The notes under the pieces are model-generated. The model worked only from the letters and a program-made list of their open reading frames with translations. It ran no database searches and was not told where the DNA came from. A DNA stretch of 64,000 bases from Kineococcus aurantiacus (GTDB lineage Bacteria; Actinomycetota; Actinomycetes; Actinomycetales; Kineococcaceae): positions 620,001 to 684,000 of the forward strand of contig NZ_JACCBB010000001.1 in assembly GCF_013409345.1 (NCBI RefSeq), in the 5' to 3' direction. Made by a program: the position numbers and the translations under genes. Below are positions 16,179-24,440 of the stretch, piece by piece (within the stretch, counting starts at the first letter, position 1; every line of letters starts with the position of its first letter).

Positions 16179-17210
16179 TCACCAGCGCAACCCGGCGGTC
16201 TCCGCCCGCCGGGACTCGGGAACCGTTCGCAACACGCCGGTCGCCTCGGCCAGCGGCACCTGCACGACGTCGACCCCGCGCAGGGAGGCCATCGTCCCCA
16301 GGTCCCCGGCCGCGAGCGCCTCGACGGCGCTCAGGCCGAACCGCGTCGCGAGGATCCGGTCGGCCGCCGAGGGGGTCCCGCCGCGCAGCAGGTGCCCCAG
16401 GACGGTCACGCGCGTCGACAGCCCCGGGACGCGGGCGACGACCTCGTGCTCGAGCGCCTCCCCGGCCCCGCCGAGCTGGACGTGCCCGAACGCGTCCCGC
16501 GGGGCGTTCCTGACGGCCTCGTCGCCGTGGACCTTCGCGCCCTCGCTGACGACGATCAGCGGCGCCTGGCCCCGGTCGAGCACGGCGCGGACGGTGGCGG
16601 CGACCTCGTCGAGGTCGACGTCCTCCTCGGGCAGCAGCGTCACGTGCGCGCCCGCGGCCATCCCGGTGTGCAGGGCGATCCAGCCCGCGTGCCGGCCCAT
16701 GACCTCCACGATCATGGCCCGGTGGTGGCTGGCGCCGGTGGTGACGAGCCGGTCGCACGCGTCCACGGCGGTCTGCACCGCCGTGTCGAACCCGAAGGTC
16801 GCGTCGGTGGCCGACAGGTCGTCGTCGATCGTCTTGGGGGCGCCCACGACGGGGACGCCCGCCTCGTGCAGGGCCGTCGCCACCCCCAGGGTGTCCTCGC
16901 CGCCGATGGCGAGCAGCGCGTCGACGCCCAGGGCCTTGAGCTGCTTGCGGACGCGGGCCACGCCCTCGTCGACGCCGTCGGCCAGGGGGTTGGTCCGCGA
17001 GGACCCCAGGACGGTGCCGCCGACGGCCAGCAGCGGTCTGACCCGCTCCTCGTCCAGGGGCACCGCGTCCCCCTCCAGGACCCCGCGCCAGCCGTCGAGG
17101 AACCCGACGAACTCCATGCCGTGCCGCTGCGTGCCGGCCAGCACCGCGGCCCGGATCACCGCGTTCAGCCCGGGGCAGTCGCCGCCCCCGGTGAGGATCC
17201 CCACCCGCAT
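16179..17210 (-). CDS. pfkA: 6-phosphofructokinase with PPi-type active site
   Basis: A 343-residue group A phosphofructokinase. It starts with the nucleotide/PPi loop G-I-L-T-G-G-G-D-C-P-G-L-N and carries A-I-G-G-E-D-T-L-G near residue 103, P-K-T-I-D-D-D-L near 127 and M-G-R-H-A-G-W near 170. At the position equivalent to E. coli Gly104 there is Asp (G-G-E-D), and at Gly124 there is Lys (P-K-T-I-D). In this family that pair is associated with pyrophosphate rather than ATP as phosphoryl donor, as in Amycolatopsis methanolica. The enzyme would then run reversibly in glycolysis. It lies downstream of plsC with a 71-base gap containing a possible TACCTG box. The ribosome site is weak. Confidence 0.88.
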   Translation of the reverse strand: MRVGILTGGGDCPGLNAVIRAAVLAGTQRHGMEFVGFLDGWRGVLEGDAVPLDEERVRPLLAVGGTVLGSSRTNPLADGVDEGVARVRKQLKALGVDALLAIGGEDTLGVATALHEAGVPVVGAPKTIDDDLSATDATFGFDTAVQTAVDACDRLVTTGASHHRAMIVEVMGRHAGWIALHTGMAAGAHVTLLPEEDVDLDEVAATVRAVLDRGQAPLIVVSEGAKVHGDEAVRNAPRDAFGHVQLGGAGEALEHEVVARVPGLSTRVTVLGHLLRGGTPSAADRILATRFGLSAVEALAAGDLGTMASLRGVDVVQVPLAEATGVLRTVPESRRAETAGLRW

Positions 17211-17281
17211 CCTGAAACCCCACTCCCCGGCGCCCTCGCCGACGTGCCCGTCAGGTACGGGGAAAGCCTGCCACCGCGCGA

Positions 17282-18082
17282 TCAGTGCTGCGCGTCGTCC
17301 GGGCCCGGTGTGTCGCCGGTGGGTGCCGCGCGCCCGCCCGGTCCCCCGGACGAGGCCGACGGCGGCTCGGGCACGCCGGTCCGGCTGGACAGCTCCGAGC
17401 GCAGCCGGCTGCGCTCGGCGTAGACGTCGACGTACTCCTGGTGGGACAGGCGCTGGATGGCGGCCATCACCTCGTCGGTGACGGACCGCACGACGAGCTG
17501 GTCGTCCTCGCGCCCGGCGTAGCGGGAGAAGTCCAGCGGCTCGCCGATGACGACGCCGACCCGGCGGACCTTCGGCAGGAGACGCCCGGACGGCAGCAGG
17601 TCCTGGGTGCCGATCATCGCGACGGGCACGACGGGCGCCCCGGACCTCAGGGCGATCCGCGCGACCCCGGTCCGGCCGCGGTGCAGCCGACCGTCGAGGG
17701 AGCGGGTGCCCTCGGGGTAGATCCCGAACAGCTCCCCGGCGCGCAGGACCCCCACCGCGCTGTCGATGGCCGCCGCCGACGCGCGGCCCCCGGAGCGGTC
17801 GACGGGCAGCTGGCCGATGCCGTGCATGAGCCCGGCGGTGAGCTTGCCGCGCACGCCCCGGCCGCGGAACAGGTCGGCCTTGGCGATGAAGGTGACCCGC
17901 CGCTTCACGACCGTGGGCAGCAGCACGGTGTCGGCCGCGGACAGGTGGTTGCTGGCCAGGATCGCCGGTCCCGAGGAGGGGACGTTCTCCAGCCCGCGCA
18001 CCCACGGCCGGAACACCGCGGTGACCAGCGGCTCGGCGACGAGCAGCTTGATCGGCCAGTACAGGACCGGGAAGCGGGGCAC
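17282..18082 (-). CDS. plsC: 1-acyl-sn-glycerol-3-phosphate acyltransferase
   Basis: A 266-residue membrane-associated acyltransferase making phosphatidic acid from lysophosphatidate. The catalytic N-H-L-S-A-A-D (HX4D) motif is near residue 44, the acceptor-binding Y-P-E-G-T-R-S near 120, and V-P-V-A-M-I-G-T later. A hydrophilic Pro/Ser-rich tail closes it. It corresponds in position to mycobacterial Rv2182c. GTG 18082 is chosen for the TAGCGT box 7 bases upstream; earlier in-frame starts lie inside or before that box. Confidence 0.88.
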   Translation of the reverse strand: MPRFPVLYWPIKLLVAEPLVTAVFRPWVRGLENVPSSGPAILASNHLSAADTVLLPTVVKRRVTFIAKADLFRGRGVRGKLTAGLMHGIGQLPVDRSGGRASAAAIDSAVGVLRAGELFGIYPEGTRSLDGRLHRGRTGVARIALRSGAPVVPVAMIGTQDLLPSGRLLPKVRRVGVVIGEPLDFSRYAGREDDQLVVRSVTDEVMAAIQRLSHQEYVDVYAERSRLRSELSSRTGVPEPPSASSGGPGGRAAPTGDTPGPDDAQH

Positions 18083-18089
18083 GCCGGGA

Positions 18090-18095
18090 ACGCTA
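18090..18095 (-). promoter_or_regulatory. -10 box TAGCGT for plsC
   Basis: Minus strand, 7 bases before GTG 18082. The same hexamer recurs before the M20 peptidase, the 69-residue protein and the Gfo/Idh gene. Confidence 0.5.
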
Positions 18096-18148
18096 CCGGC
18101 GCGCACCCGCGCCACGCCGAGACCTCGACCGGTCCGCCCCCGCCGTGC

Positions 18149-18154
18149 CACGAT
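18149..18154 (+). promoter_or_regulatory. Possible -10 CACGAT for the acidic membrane protein
   Basis: It lies 5 bases before GTG 18160 and matches TANNNT only at A2 and T6. Confidence 0.3.
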
Positions 18155-18159
18155 GGGGC

Positions 18160-18798
18160 GTGCCCCCGACCCCGGACGACGGATCCGGACCCCTCGACGT
18201 CGACGCGGCGTTCGCCGAGATCGTCGCGCGCTGGGGCGAGGACGCGCCCGGCCACGAGGACGGGCGCGGCGCGGACGACGCCGACGGGGAGGACGCCGCC
18301 TCCCGGGGGCCGCGCCACCTGGCCGACGCCGACCCCTCCGGCGACACCCCGGCCGACACCTCCCGGGGCGCCTCCCCGGGTGAGGTCGCGGGCGGGTCGC
18401 CGGAGGACCAGCGCGGCACGGACGACCCCGAGGCGCGCGCCCGCCTGGTCCGTCCCGCCACCCCGCTGCCGCCGCCCCCGCGCGAGGACGTCCCCGACGC
18501 CCGGCCCTTCACCCCCCGCCAGCGCGACGACGAGCCGATCGAGCTGCGGTCGCTGTCGGAGGAGAGCTTCGTCCCGGCCGACCCGGCGCCCCTGCCCCGC
18601 GACGTGCTGGGCTGGGCCGCCTGGATCGCCGTCGTCGGCGCGCCGCTTTTCCTGCTGGTGGCGGCCCTGGCCTGGCAGGACGTCCCGCGGCTGCTCACCG
18701 CGATCACCGCGGCCGTGTTCGTGGCCGGTTTCGCCACCCTCGTCGTCCGGCTGCCCAGCAGCCGCGACGACGACGACGACGACGGGGCGGTCGTCTAG
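18160..18798 (+). CDS. Acidic membrane protein of unknown function
   Basis: A 212-residue protein I cannot assign. The first ~135 residues are hydrophilic, very acidic and Pro-rich, probably disordered. Two hydrophobic helices follow (about 146-168 and 174-194), and the C-terminus is a run of Asp. This topology suggests an integral membrane anchor with a long cytosolic acidic arm. It is divergent from plsC and convergent with the nuclease-like gene. GTG 18160 is preferred over GTG 18145 because of the possible -10 box, but either is possible. Confidence 0.65.
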   Translation: MPPTPDDGSGPLDVDAAFAEIVARWGEDAPGHEDGRGADDADGEDAASRGPRHLADADPSGDTPADTSRGASPGEVAGGSPEDQRGTDDPEARARLVRPATPLPPPPREDVPDARPFTPRQRDDEPIELRSLSEESFVPADPAPLPRDVLGWAAWIAVVGAPLFLLVAALAWQDVPRLLTAITAAVFVAGFATLVVRLPSSRDDDDDDGAVV

Positions 18799-18800
18799 GC

Positions 18801-18825
18801 TCCCCGCCCGCTCAGGGCCCGGGGA
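18801..18825. terminator. Weak hairpin between convergent genes
   Basis: TCCCCG / CGGGGA (6 bp) around a 13-base loop, overlapping the 3' end of the minus-strand gene. Confidence 0.3.
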
Positions 18826-19570
18826 CCAGCAGGTCCGCCACGACGGGCAGGTGGTCGCTCGCGGTCGGGAACCCCGCCGGTGCGCTCACCGACGTCACCG
18901 ACAGCCGCCGGTCGACCAGGACGACGTCGAGGCGGCGGCGCGGCGCGCGGGCCGGGAACGTCGGCGACGGCGACCCCACGGCCTCGGCCGCGTCGAGCAG
19001 CACGGTCCCCAGCCGCGCGTGCACCGGGCCCCCGGGCTCCTCGTTGAGGTCGCCCGCCAGGACGGCCGGGGCACCCGACCACGGCCCGGCCGCACCTCCG
19101 GCGGGCGCCCCCGGCAGCAACCGCGCCACCTGCTCGGCCCGCTCGTCCGCCCCCAGGCCCAGGTGCACGCTGCGCACGAGGACCTCCGTGGACCAGCCCC
19201 CGGCGAGCGGCACCCGCACGACGGCCTCGGCGGTCCCGCGGCGCCGCACCGGCTTCCAGCCCCGCCGACGGGCCGTCGGCAGCGCCCGCACGACGCCGGC
19301 CCGCACGTCGACCCGCGCGGCGGCCAGGACCGCGGTCCCGGCGCCCTCGGGCCCGGCGGCCGCGATCCACAGCCCGGTGTCCGCGGCGAGGTCCCCGAGG
19401 CGGTGCCGGGCGAACGGGTGCGTCGGCACCTCCTGCAGGCAGACCACGTCCGCCCGCGCGGCGCGCAGGACCTCCCGGACGGCCACGGTGTCGTCGAGCA
19501 GCTCCCGGACGTTGAACGTCGCGACCCGCAACCGGGCCACGGCCCGCCCCCCGGACCGGGGCCGGTCCAT
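18812..19570 (-). CDS. Endonuclease/exonuclease/phosphatase-fold protein
   Basis: A 252-residue member of the EEP superfamily. Conserved elements are R-V-A-T-F-N-V near residue 15, V-C-L-Q-E (catalytic Glu) near 42, the H-L-G-L-G block, G-D-L-N-E-E-P-G near 175 and a final S-D-H-L-P-V-V-A-D. The metal-site residues D, N, E and H are all present, so it is likely active. The substrate could be DNA, a phosphoinositide-like lipid or another phosphodiester; the family does not say. Its ATG overlaps the stop of the ROK kinase gene (TGATG), making it the last gene of a three-gene minus-strand unit. Confidence 0.8.
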   Translation of the reverse strand: MDRPRSGGRAVARLRVATFNVRELLDDTVAVREVLRAARADVVCLQEVPTHPFARHRLGDLAADTGLWIAAAGPEGAGTAVLAAARVDVRAGVVRALPTARRRGWKPVRRRGTAEAVVRVPLAGGWSTEVLVRSVHLGLGADERAEQVARLLPGAPAGGAAGPWSGAPAVLAGDLNEEPGGPVHARLGTVLLDAAEAVGSPSPTFPARAPRRRLDVVLVDRRLSVTSVSAPAGFPTASDHLPVVADLLVPGP

Positions 19571-20643
19571 CAGCCCCAGCCGCGGGACAGGTCGGCGGCG
19601 CCCACCAGGCCGGCGGCGGGACCGAGCTCGGCGCGCGCGATCGTCAGCTCGGGCCGGAACCCCCGCCCCGTCAGGGTGCGGCGGTAGGCCTCCCGGCAGG
19701 GGCCCAGCAGCAGCTCGTCGGCGTCGGAGACCCCGCCGCCGATGACGACCGTGCCGGGGTCCAGGGCGGCGGCGAGGTTCGCGACGCCGATGCCGAGCCA
19801 GCGGCCGACGTCCTCGAACAGCTCCACCGCGGCCGGGTCCCCCGCGCGCGCGGCGTCGGTGACCATGGGACCGGTGATGGCCTCGGGGTTGCCGCCGGCC
19901 AGCTCCAGCAGGTGGTGGGCCACCGGCGAGTTGGAGCGGGCCAGCTCGCGGGCCTCGCGGACCAGGGCGTTGCCGGAGGCGTACTGCTCCCAGCAGCCGC
20001 GGTTCCCGCACTCGCAGCGGTGGCCGCCCGGGACGACGATCATGTGCCCGAACTCGCCCGCGATGCCGTAGCGGCCCCGCACGACGCGGCCCTGGGTGAC
20101 GATCCCCCCGCCGATGCCGGTGCCCATCGTCACGCACACCAGCCGGGACTCCCCGCGGCCGGCGCCGAAGCGGTACTCCGCCCAGGCCGCGGCGTTGGCG
20201 TCGTTCTCCACGACGGTGCGCCGGCCGACGCGCCGGCCCAGGCGCGTCCGCACGCGGCGCTCGACGGCCTCGCGCAGCGGCTCGTTGCGCCACGCCAGGT
20301 GCGGGGCGAACAGGACGTTGGCGCGCTCGGCGTCCACGAAACCCGCCGCGCCGATGCCCACCGAGACGATGTCGTGGTGGGCCGCGAGCTCCTCGACGAC
20401 CTCGGCGATGGTGTCCTCGACGCCCTGCGGGCTCGTCGTGGGCGTCTCCCGGCGCAGCTGCGCGACGACCCGGCCGTCCCCGTCGACGACCCCGGCGGCG
20501 ACCTTCGTGCCGCCGATGTCGACGCCGACGGCCGGCCCGTCGCCGATGAAGACGCGCCGCGTCTGCTGGCGCAGCCGTTGCTGCAGCGCCACGCGCCGCG
20601 GGTCCGGGGCGCGGCGACGACGGGGCGGGCGGGGGGTGGCCAT
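19570..20643 (-). CDS. ROK-family glucokinase (second of a tandem pair)
   Basis: A 357-residue sugar kinase. An Arg-rich N-terminal extension of ~40 residues precedes the phosphate motif V-D-I-G-G-T-K near 52. V-E-N-D-A-N-A-A-A-W-A-E contains the catalytic Asp, G-T-G-I-G-G-G-I-V binds the phosphate, and the ROK zinc site is C-E-C-G-N-R-G-C-W-E. The Glu and His residues that favour glucose (P-G-G-H and W-E-Q-Y) are present. It lies 22 bases after a second, clearly similar ROK kinase. The basic extension is unusual and has no HTH pattern I can recognise. Confidence 0.85.
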   Translation of the reverse strand: MATPRPPRRRRAPDPRRVALQQRLRQQTRRVFIGDGPAVGVDIGGTKVAAGVVDGDGRVVAQLRRETPTTSPQGVEDTIAEVVEELAAHHDIVSVGIGAAGFVDAERANVLFAPHLAWRNEPLREAVERRVRTRLGRRVGRRTVVENDANAAAWAEYRFGAGRGESRLVCVTMGTGIGGGIVTQGRVVRGRYGIAGEFGHMIVVPGGHRCECGNRGCWEQYASGNALVREARELARSNSPVAHHLLELAGGNPEAITGPMVTDAARAGDPAAVELFEDVGRWLGIGVANLAAALDPGTVVIGGGVSDADELLLGPCREAYRRTLTGRGFRPELTIARAELGPAAGLVGAADLSRGWG

Positions 20644-20665
20644 GGGGACTCCCGGGGCTCGAGGG

Positions 20666-21673
20666 TCAGACGCGCGCGAGGTCGGCGGCGCCGATGATCC
20701 CGGCGTCGTTGCCCTTGCGGGCGGTGCGCAGCGGCGGCGGCTCGCGGTGGGTGCGACCGGAGAGGTTCTGCGCCAGGCTGATCCGCGCGGGGCCCAGCAG
20801 CAGCTCACCGGCCTGCGAGACGCCGCCGCCGATGACGACCACCTCGGGGTCCAGCATCGCGACGAAGCTGGCCACGGCCTCCCCCAGCCAGCGGCCGACG
20901 TCGGCCAGCAGCCGGGCGCAGCCGGGGTCCCCGGCCTGCGCCAGCCGGGTGATCAGCGGGCCGGTGACGTCGTCGAGGTTCCCCCCGACGGCCTCCAGCA
21001 GCGGCTTGCCCTCCTCGTCGCCGGCGCGCAGCAGGTCGCGGGCGTCGCGGACCAGGGCGTTGCCGGCCACGTACTGCTCCCAGCAGCCGGAGTTTCCGCA
21101 GCCGCAGGCGCGGCCGCCGGGGACGGCGCGCACGTGCCCGAGCTCGGCCGCGGCGCCGTTGGCCCCGCGCTGCAGGACGCCGCCGGTGACGATCCCGCCG
21201 CCCAGGCCCGTACCCAGGGTCAGCATCACCAGGTCGTCGACGGCCCGGCCGTGCTCGTCGAGGCCGCCGCCGAAGCGGTACTCGGCCCAGGCGGCGGCGT
21301 TGGCGTCGTTCTCGACGACGACGGGGGCCGCGACGCGGGCCTCGAGGTGGTCGGCGAGGGGCTCGTCGCGCCAGGCCAGGTTGGGGGCGAAGACGACGTT
21401 GCGGCGGCCGGCGTCGACGAACCCGGCCGCGGCGACCCCCACGGGGCCGAACTCGTGCGTGGTGCGCAGCTCGGCGACCGCGTCGGCGACGGCCTCGGCG
21501 ATGGCGGCCGGGTGCGAGGCCGGGGTCTCCCGGCGCGTCTGGGCGATGATCTCGCCCCGGTGGTCGACGACCCCGGCGGCGATCTTGGTGCCGCCGATGT
21601 CGACGCCGACCGCGTTGCCGACCGCGGTGGGGACGGCGGGCGGAACGGGGTTCTGGGCTGGCTGCTCGACCAT
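20666..21673 (-). CDS. ROK-family glucokinase (first of a tandem pair)
   Basis: A 335-residue kinase with the same motif order as its downstream neighbour: V-D-I-G-G-T-K-I-A, V-E-N-D-A-N-A-A-A-W-A-E, G-T-G-L-G-G-G-I-V and zinc motif C-G-C-G-N-S-G-C-W-E. It lacks the Arg-rich extension. Glucose phosphorylation by ATP, or by polyphosphate in some actinobacteria, is the family role. The ATG has GGGAGA about 13 bases upstream. It is the first gene of the unit ROK-ROK-EEP, read from a TAACCT box at 21745-21750. Confidence 0.87.
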   Translation of the reverse strand: MVEQPAQNPVPPAVPTAVGNAVGVDIGGTKIAAGVVDHRGEIIAQTRRETPASHPAAIAEAVADAVAELRTTHEFGPVGVAAAGFVDAGRRNVVFAPNLAWRDEPLADHLEARVAAPVVVENDANAAAWAEYRFGGGLDEHGRAVDDLVMLTLGTGLGGGIVTGGVLQRGANGAAAELGHVRAVPGGRACGCGNSGCWEQYVAGNALVRDARDLLRAGDEEGKPLLEAVGGNLDDVTGPLITRLAQAGDPGCARLLADVGRWLGEAVASFVAMLDPEVVVIGGGVSQAGELLLGPARISLAQNLSGRTHREPPPLRTARKGNDAGIIGAADLARV

Positions 21674-21744
21674 GCCGGTGCGGTTCTCCCTGCGACGTCG
21701 GCCCCGCACGGGCAGGGCGGCCGCGCGCACGCGCAGCCCTCGGG

Positions 21745-21750
21745 AGGTTA
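21745..21750 (-). promoter_or_regulatory. -10 box TAACCT for the ROK operon
   Basis: About 70 bases before ATG 21673. It is embedded in an imperfect inverted repeat (G-G-T-T-A-C-C facing G-G-T-G-A-C-C), which could be an operator. Confidence 0.35.
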
Positions 21751-21791
21751 CCGGGTGACCGGCACCACCCGGCGGGCGGTCGCGCCGGCCC

Positions 21792-22478
21792 TCACCCCAG
21801 GAGGGAGCCGAGCAGCGTCCCGCCGCCCAGCAGCAGCGCCGTCAGCCCGAGGGCCCCGCCGGCGGCGACGAGGGCCTTGGCCCGGGGCGAGCCCAAGCCC
21901 CGCGGCCCGGTGCGCTGGGAGGACGACAGCGCGCCGAGCATGCGGGCCACCTCGGCCTCGTCGAGGGTCGGCTGCCGGGCCGGGGCCTGCAGGTCGAGGG
22001 CCAGCTGGCCGTCCTCGTCCTCCAGGACGCGGACCGCGGCGCGGTCGGCGGCGGGACCGGCGGCCACGGGGGTCTCAGGGGTCACGGAGATCACGGAGGT
22101 CGCGCGGGCCGCGGGGGCCGGCAGCAGCGACGTGTGGCACAGCGAGCACCAGTCCTCCTCGGCCCGCGCCCGGGCCCCGCAGGACGGGCAGCGGTCGGGC
22201 CGGGCCACCGGGGCGGGCACGGGGGCCGCCGGCGCGGGGGCCACCGGCGCCGCGAGCCGGCTGACGGGCGCCCCGACCTCGACGGCCCCGAAGGCCGCCG
22301 ACGTCGCCGTGGGCGCCGACCCCGCCGCGGCGCGGCGCGGCGCCCACCCGAGGTCCTCCCCCTCGGCCGGGTGCAGGCCGTCGAGGGAGGAGGTCGGCTG
22401 GTCCTGCCGCTGGTCCTGGCTCACCCGGAGGTCGTCGGCCCGCGGGAACCGCACCTTGAGGCCCGGCGTTGCCGGCAC
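21792..22478 (-). CDS. Zinc-ribbon protein with C-terminal membrane helix
   Basis: About 228 residues, unassigned. A central C-P-S-C-G-A-R followed by W-C-S-L-C gives two C-x2-C knuckles of a zinc ribbon (about 110-130). It is flanked by Ala/Pro-rich linkers, and a C-terminal hydrophobic helix of ~20 residues ends in a Gly/Leu tail. This looks like a tail-anchored protein with a cytosolic zinc ribbon. The start is uncertain: GTG 22478 is favoured by a CACGGT box 7 bases upstream, while GTG 22487 and 22535 are alternatives. It diverges from the acyl-CoA ligase gene. Confidence 0.65.
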   Translation of the reverse strand: MPATPGLKVRFPRADDLRVSQDQRQDQPTSSLDGLHPAEGEDLGWAPRRAAAGSAPTATSAAFGAVEVGAPVSRLAAPVAPAPAAPVPAPVARPDRCPSCGARARAEEDWCSLCHTSLLPAPAARATSVISVTPETPVAAGPAADRAAVRVLEDEDGQLALDLQAPARQPTLDEAEVARMLGALSSSQRTGPRGLGSPRAKALVAAGGALGLTALLLGGGTLLGSLLG

Positions 22479-22485
22479 GAGCGCC

Positions 22486-22491
22486 ACCGTG
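22486..22491 (-). promoter_or_regulatory. Possible -10 CACGGT for the zinc-ribbon gene
   Basis: Minus strand, 7 bases before GTG 22478. Confidence 0.3.
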
Positions 22492-22520
22492 GCGTGCGAA
22501 GGAGCACGCCGGTACGCAGG

Positions 22521-22526
22521 TAGGGT
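22521..22526 (+). promoter_or_regulatory. -10 box TAGGGT upstream of the acyl-CoA ligase gene
   Basis: It lies 77 bases before GTG 22604, giving a leader that carries a strong AGGAGG ribosome site. Confidence 0.4.
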
Positions 22527-22603
22527 CGTCCGCACCCGCTCGCCCCCGACGGCGGCGGACGATCGCGACCTCGCGGGGCAGCGAGAGCGACACAGGAGGA
22601 ACA

Positions 22604-24433
22604 GTGCCGACCAGCTTCGGGCCGACCGGCTCCGGGCGCAGCAGCAGCGAACCGCCGCTCGTCCCACCGGCCACGACCGGCAACATGACCGACTGCGTGG
22701 TCCAGACCGCGCGCGAGGTCCCCGGCCACGTCAGCGCCAGCCGCAAGGGTGCGGACGGCAGCTGGCGCGACGTCACGGCCTCGGAGTTCCTCTCCGACGT
22801 CGTGTCCGTGGCCAAGGGCTTCCTCGCCGCCGGCATCGTCCCCGGCGACCGGGTCGGGGTCATGGGCCGCACGAGCTACGACTGGACGGTCGTCGACGTC
22901 GCGGGCTGGTTCGCCGGCGCCGTCACGGTCCCCGTCTACGAGACCAGCTCCGCCGACCAGGTCGAGTGGATCCTGTCCGACTCCGGCGCCGTGGCCTGCG
23001 TCGTGGAGACCAGCGCGAACGCCGCGCGCATCGCCTCGGTCCGCGACCGGCTGCCGGGGCTGCGGGACGTGTGGACGCTGGAGGCCGGCGCGCTGGAGGA
23101 GCTGCGCGCGGCCGGCCGGGAGGTCCCCGACGCCGACGTCGACCGCGCCCGCGCGGTGGCCGGCCCGGGGGACCCGATGACCGTCATCTACACCTCGGGC
23201 ACCACCGGGCGCCCCAAGGGCTGCGAGCTGACCCACGGCAACTTCCTGGACCTGGCCCGCAACGCCGAGGCCGCGATCCCCGAGGTCCTGGGCCGTCCCG
23301 ACGCCGCGACGCTGCTGTTCATCCCGCTGGCCCACGTCTTCGCCCGGTTCATCCAGGCGCTGTGCCTGGTGTGCCGGGTCCGCGTGGGGCACACGCCCGA
23401 CGCCAAGGACCTGCTGGCCGACCTCGGCGGGTTCCGGCCGACGTTCATCCTCGCCGTGCCGCGGGTGTTCCAGAAGGTCTACAACGGCGCCGAGCAGAAG
23501 GCCGCCGCCGGCGGGAAGCTGCGCGCGCGGATCTTCGCCCGGGCCGCCGCCACGGCTGACGCGTGGTCGCGCTCCCTGGACACCGGCGGCCCCTCCCCCG
23601 CGCTGCGGCTGCAGCACCTGCTGTTCGACCGGCTCGTCTACTCCAAGCTGCGCGCCCTCATGGGCGGGCGCGTGGAGTACGCCGTCTCCGGCGGCGCCCC
23701 GATGGGCGAGCACCTGGCCCACTTCTTCCGCGGCGCCGGCCTGGTCGTCCTCGAGGGCTACGGGCTGACCGAGACGACCGCGCCGCTGGCCGTGAACCGG
23801 CCCTCCCGGATCCGGATCGGGACGGTGGGCCCACCGCTGCCGGGCACCGACCTCGCGATCGCCGACGACGGGGAGGTCCTGGCCCGGGGCGTCGGGGTCT
23901 TCCACGAGTACCGGGGCCGGGACCGCGAGACCGCGGAGGCCTTCGCCGACGGCTGGTTCCGCACGGGGGACCTGGGCTCGATCGACGAGTTCGGCCACCT
24001 GACGATCACGGGCCGCAAGAAGGAGATCATCGTCACGGCGAACGGCAAGAACGTCGTGCCCGCGGCGCTGGAGGACCGGCTGCGCGCGCACCCGCTCATC
24101 TCCCAGGCCGTCGTCGTGGGCGACGGGCGGCACTTCGTCGGCTGCCTGGTGACGCTCGACGAGGAGGCCCTGCCCTCGTGGGGGGCCCTGCACGGCAAGC
24201 CGGGCCTGGACCTGACCACCGCCCGCACCGACGCCCAGGTCCTGGCCGAGGTCCAGGCCGCGGTGGACGGGGCCAACGCGTCGGTCAGCCGCGCCGAGTC
24301 GATCCGCCGGTTCCGGGTGCTGGCCGAGGACTTCACCGTCGAGAACGGCTACCTCACGCCGTCGCTGAAGGTGAAGCGGCACGAGGTGCTGCACGACCTG
24401 GCCGCCGAGGTCGAGGCCATCTACGCCTCGTGA
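22604..24433 (+). CDS. fadD15: Long-chain fatty-acid-CoA ligase, FadD15 type
   Basis: A 609-residue adenylate-forming enzyme that activates fatty acids to acyl-CoA. The P-loop-like Y-T-S-G-T-T-G-R-P-K-G is near residue 197, G-Y-G-L-T-E-T-T near 385, G-W-F-R-T-G-D-L near 448 and the hinge/lysine region G-R-K-K-E-I-I near 470. The GTG at 22604 is set by AGGAGG 6 bases upstream; the open frame extends earlier but without signals. It corresponds to Rv2187 in mycobacterial order, next to the PimB-type gene. The GT87 gene follows 7 bases later. Confidence 0.88.
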   Translation: MPTSFGPTGSGRSSSEPPLVPPATTGNMTDCVVQTAREVPGHVSASRKGADGSWRDVTASEFLSDVVSVAKGFLAAGIVPGDRVGVMGRTSYDWTVVDVAGWFAGAVTVPVYETSSADQVEWILSDSGAVACVVETSANAARIASVRDRLPGLRDVWTLEAGALEELRAAGREVPDADVDRARAVAGPGDPMTVIYTSGTTGRPKGCELTHGNFLDLARNAEAAIPEVLGRPDAATLLFIPLAHVFARFIQALCLVCRVRVGHTPDAKDLLADLGGFRPTFILAVPRVFQKVYNGAEQKAAAGGKLRARIFARAAATADAWSRSLDTGGPSPALRLQHLLFDRLVYSKLRALMGGRVEYAVSGGAPMGEHLAHFFRGAGLVVLEGYGLTETTAPLAVNRPSRIRIGTVGPPLPGTDLAIADDGEVLARGVGVFHEYRGRDRETAEAFADGWFRTGDLGSIDEFGHLTITGRKKEIIVTANGKNVVPAALEDRLRAHPLISQAVVVGDGRHFVGCLVTLDEEALPSWGALHGKPGLDLTTARTDAQVLAEVQAAVDGANASVSRAESIRRFRVLAEDFTVENGYLTPSLKVKRHEVLHDLAAEVEAIYAS

Positions 24434-24440
24434 GGCGTCC

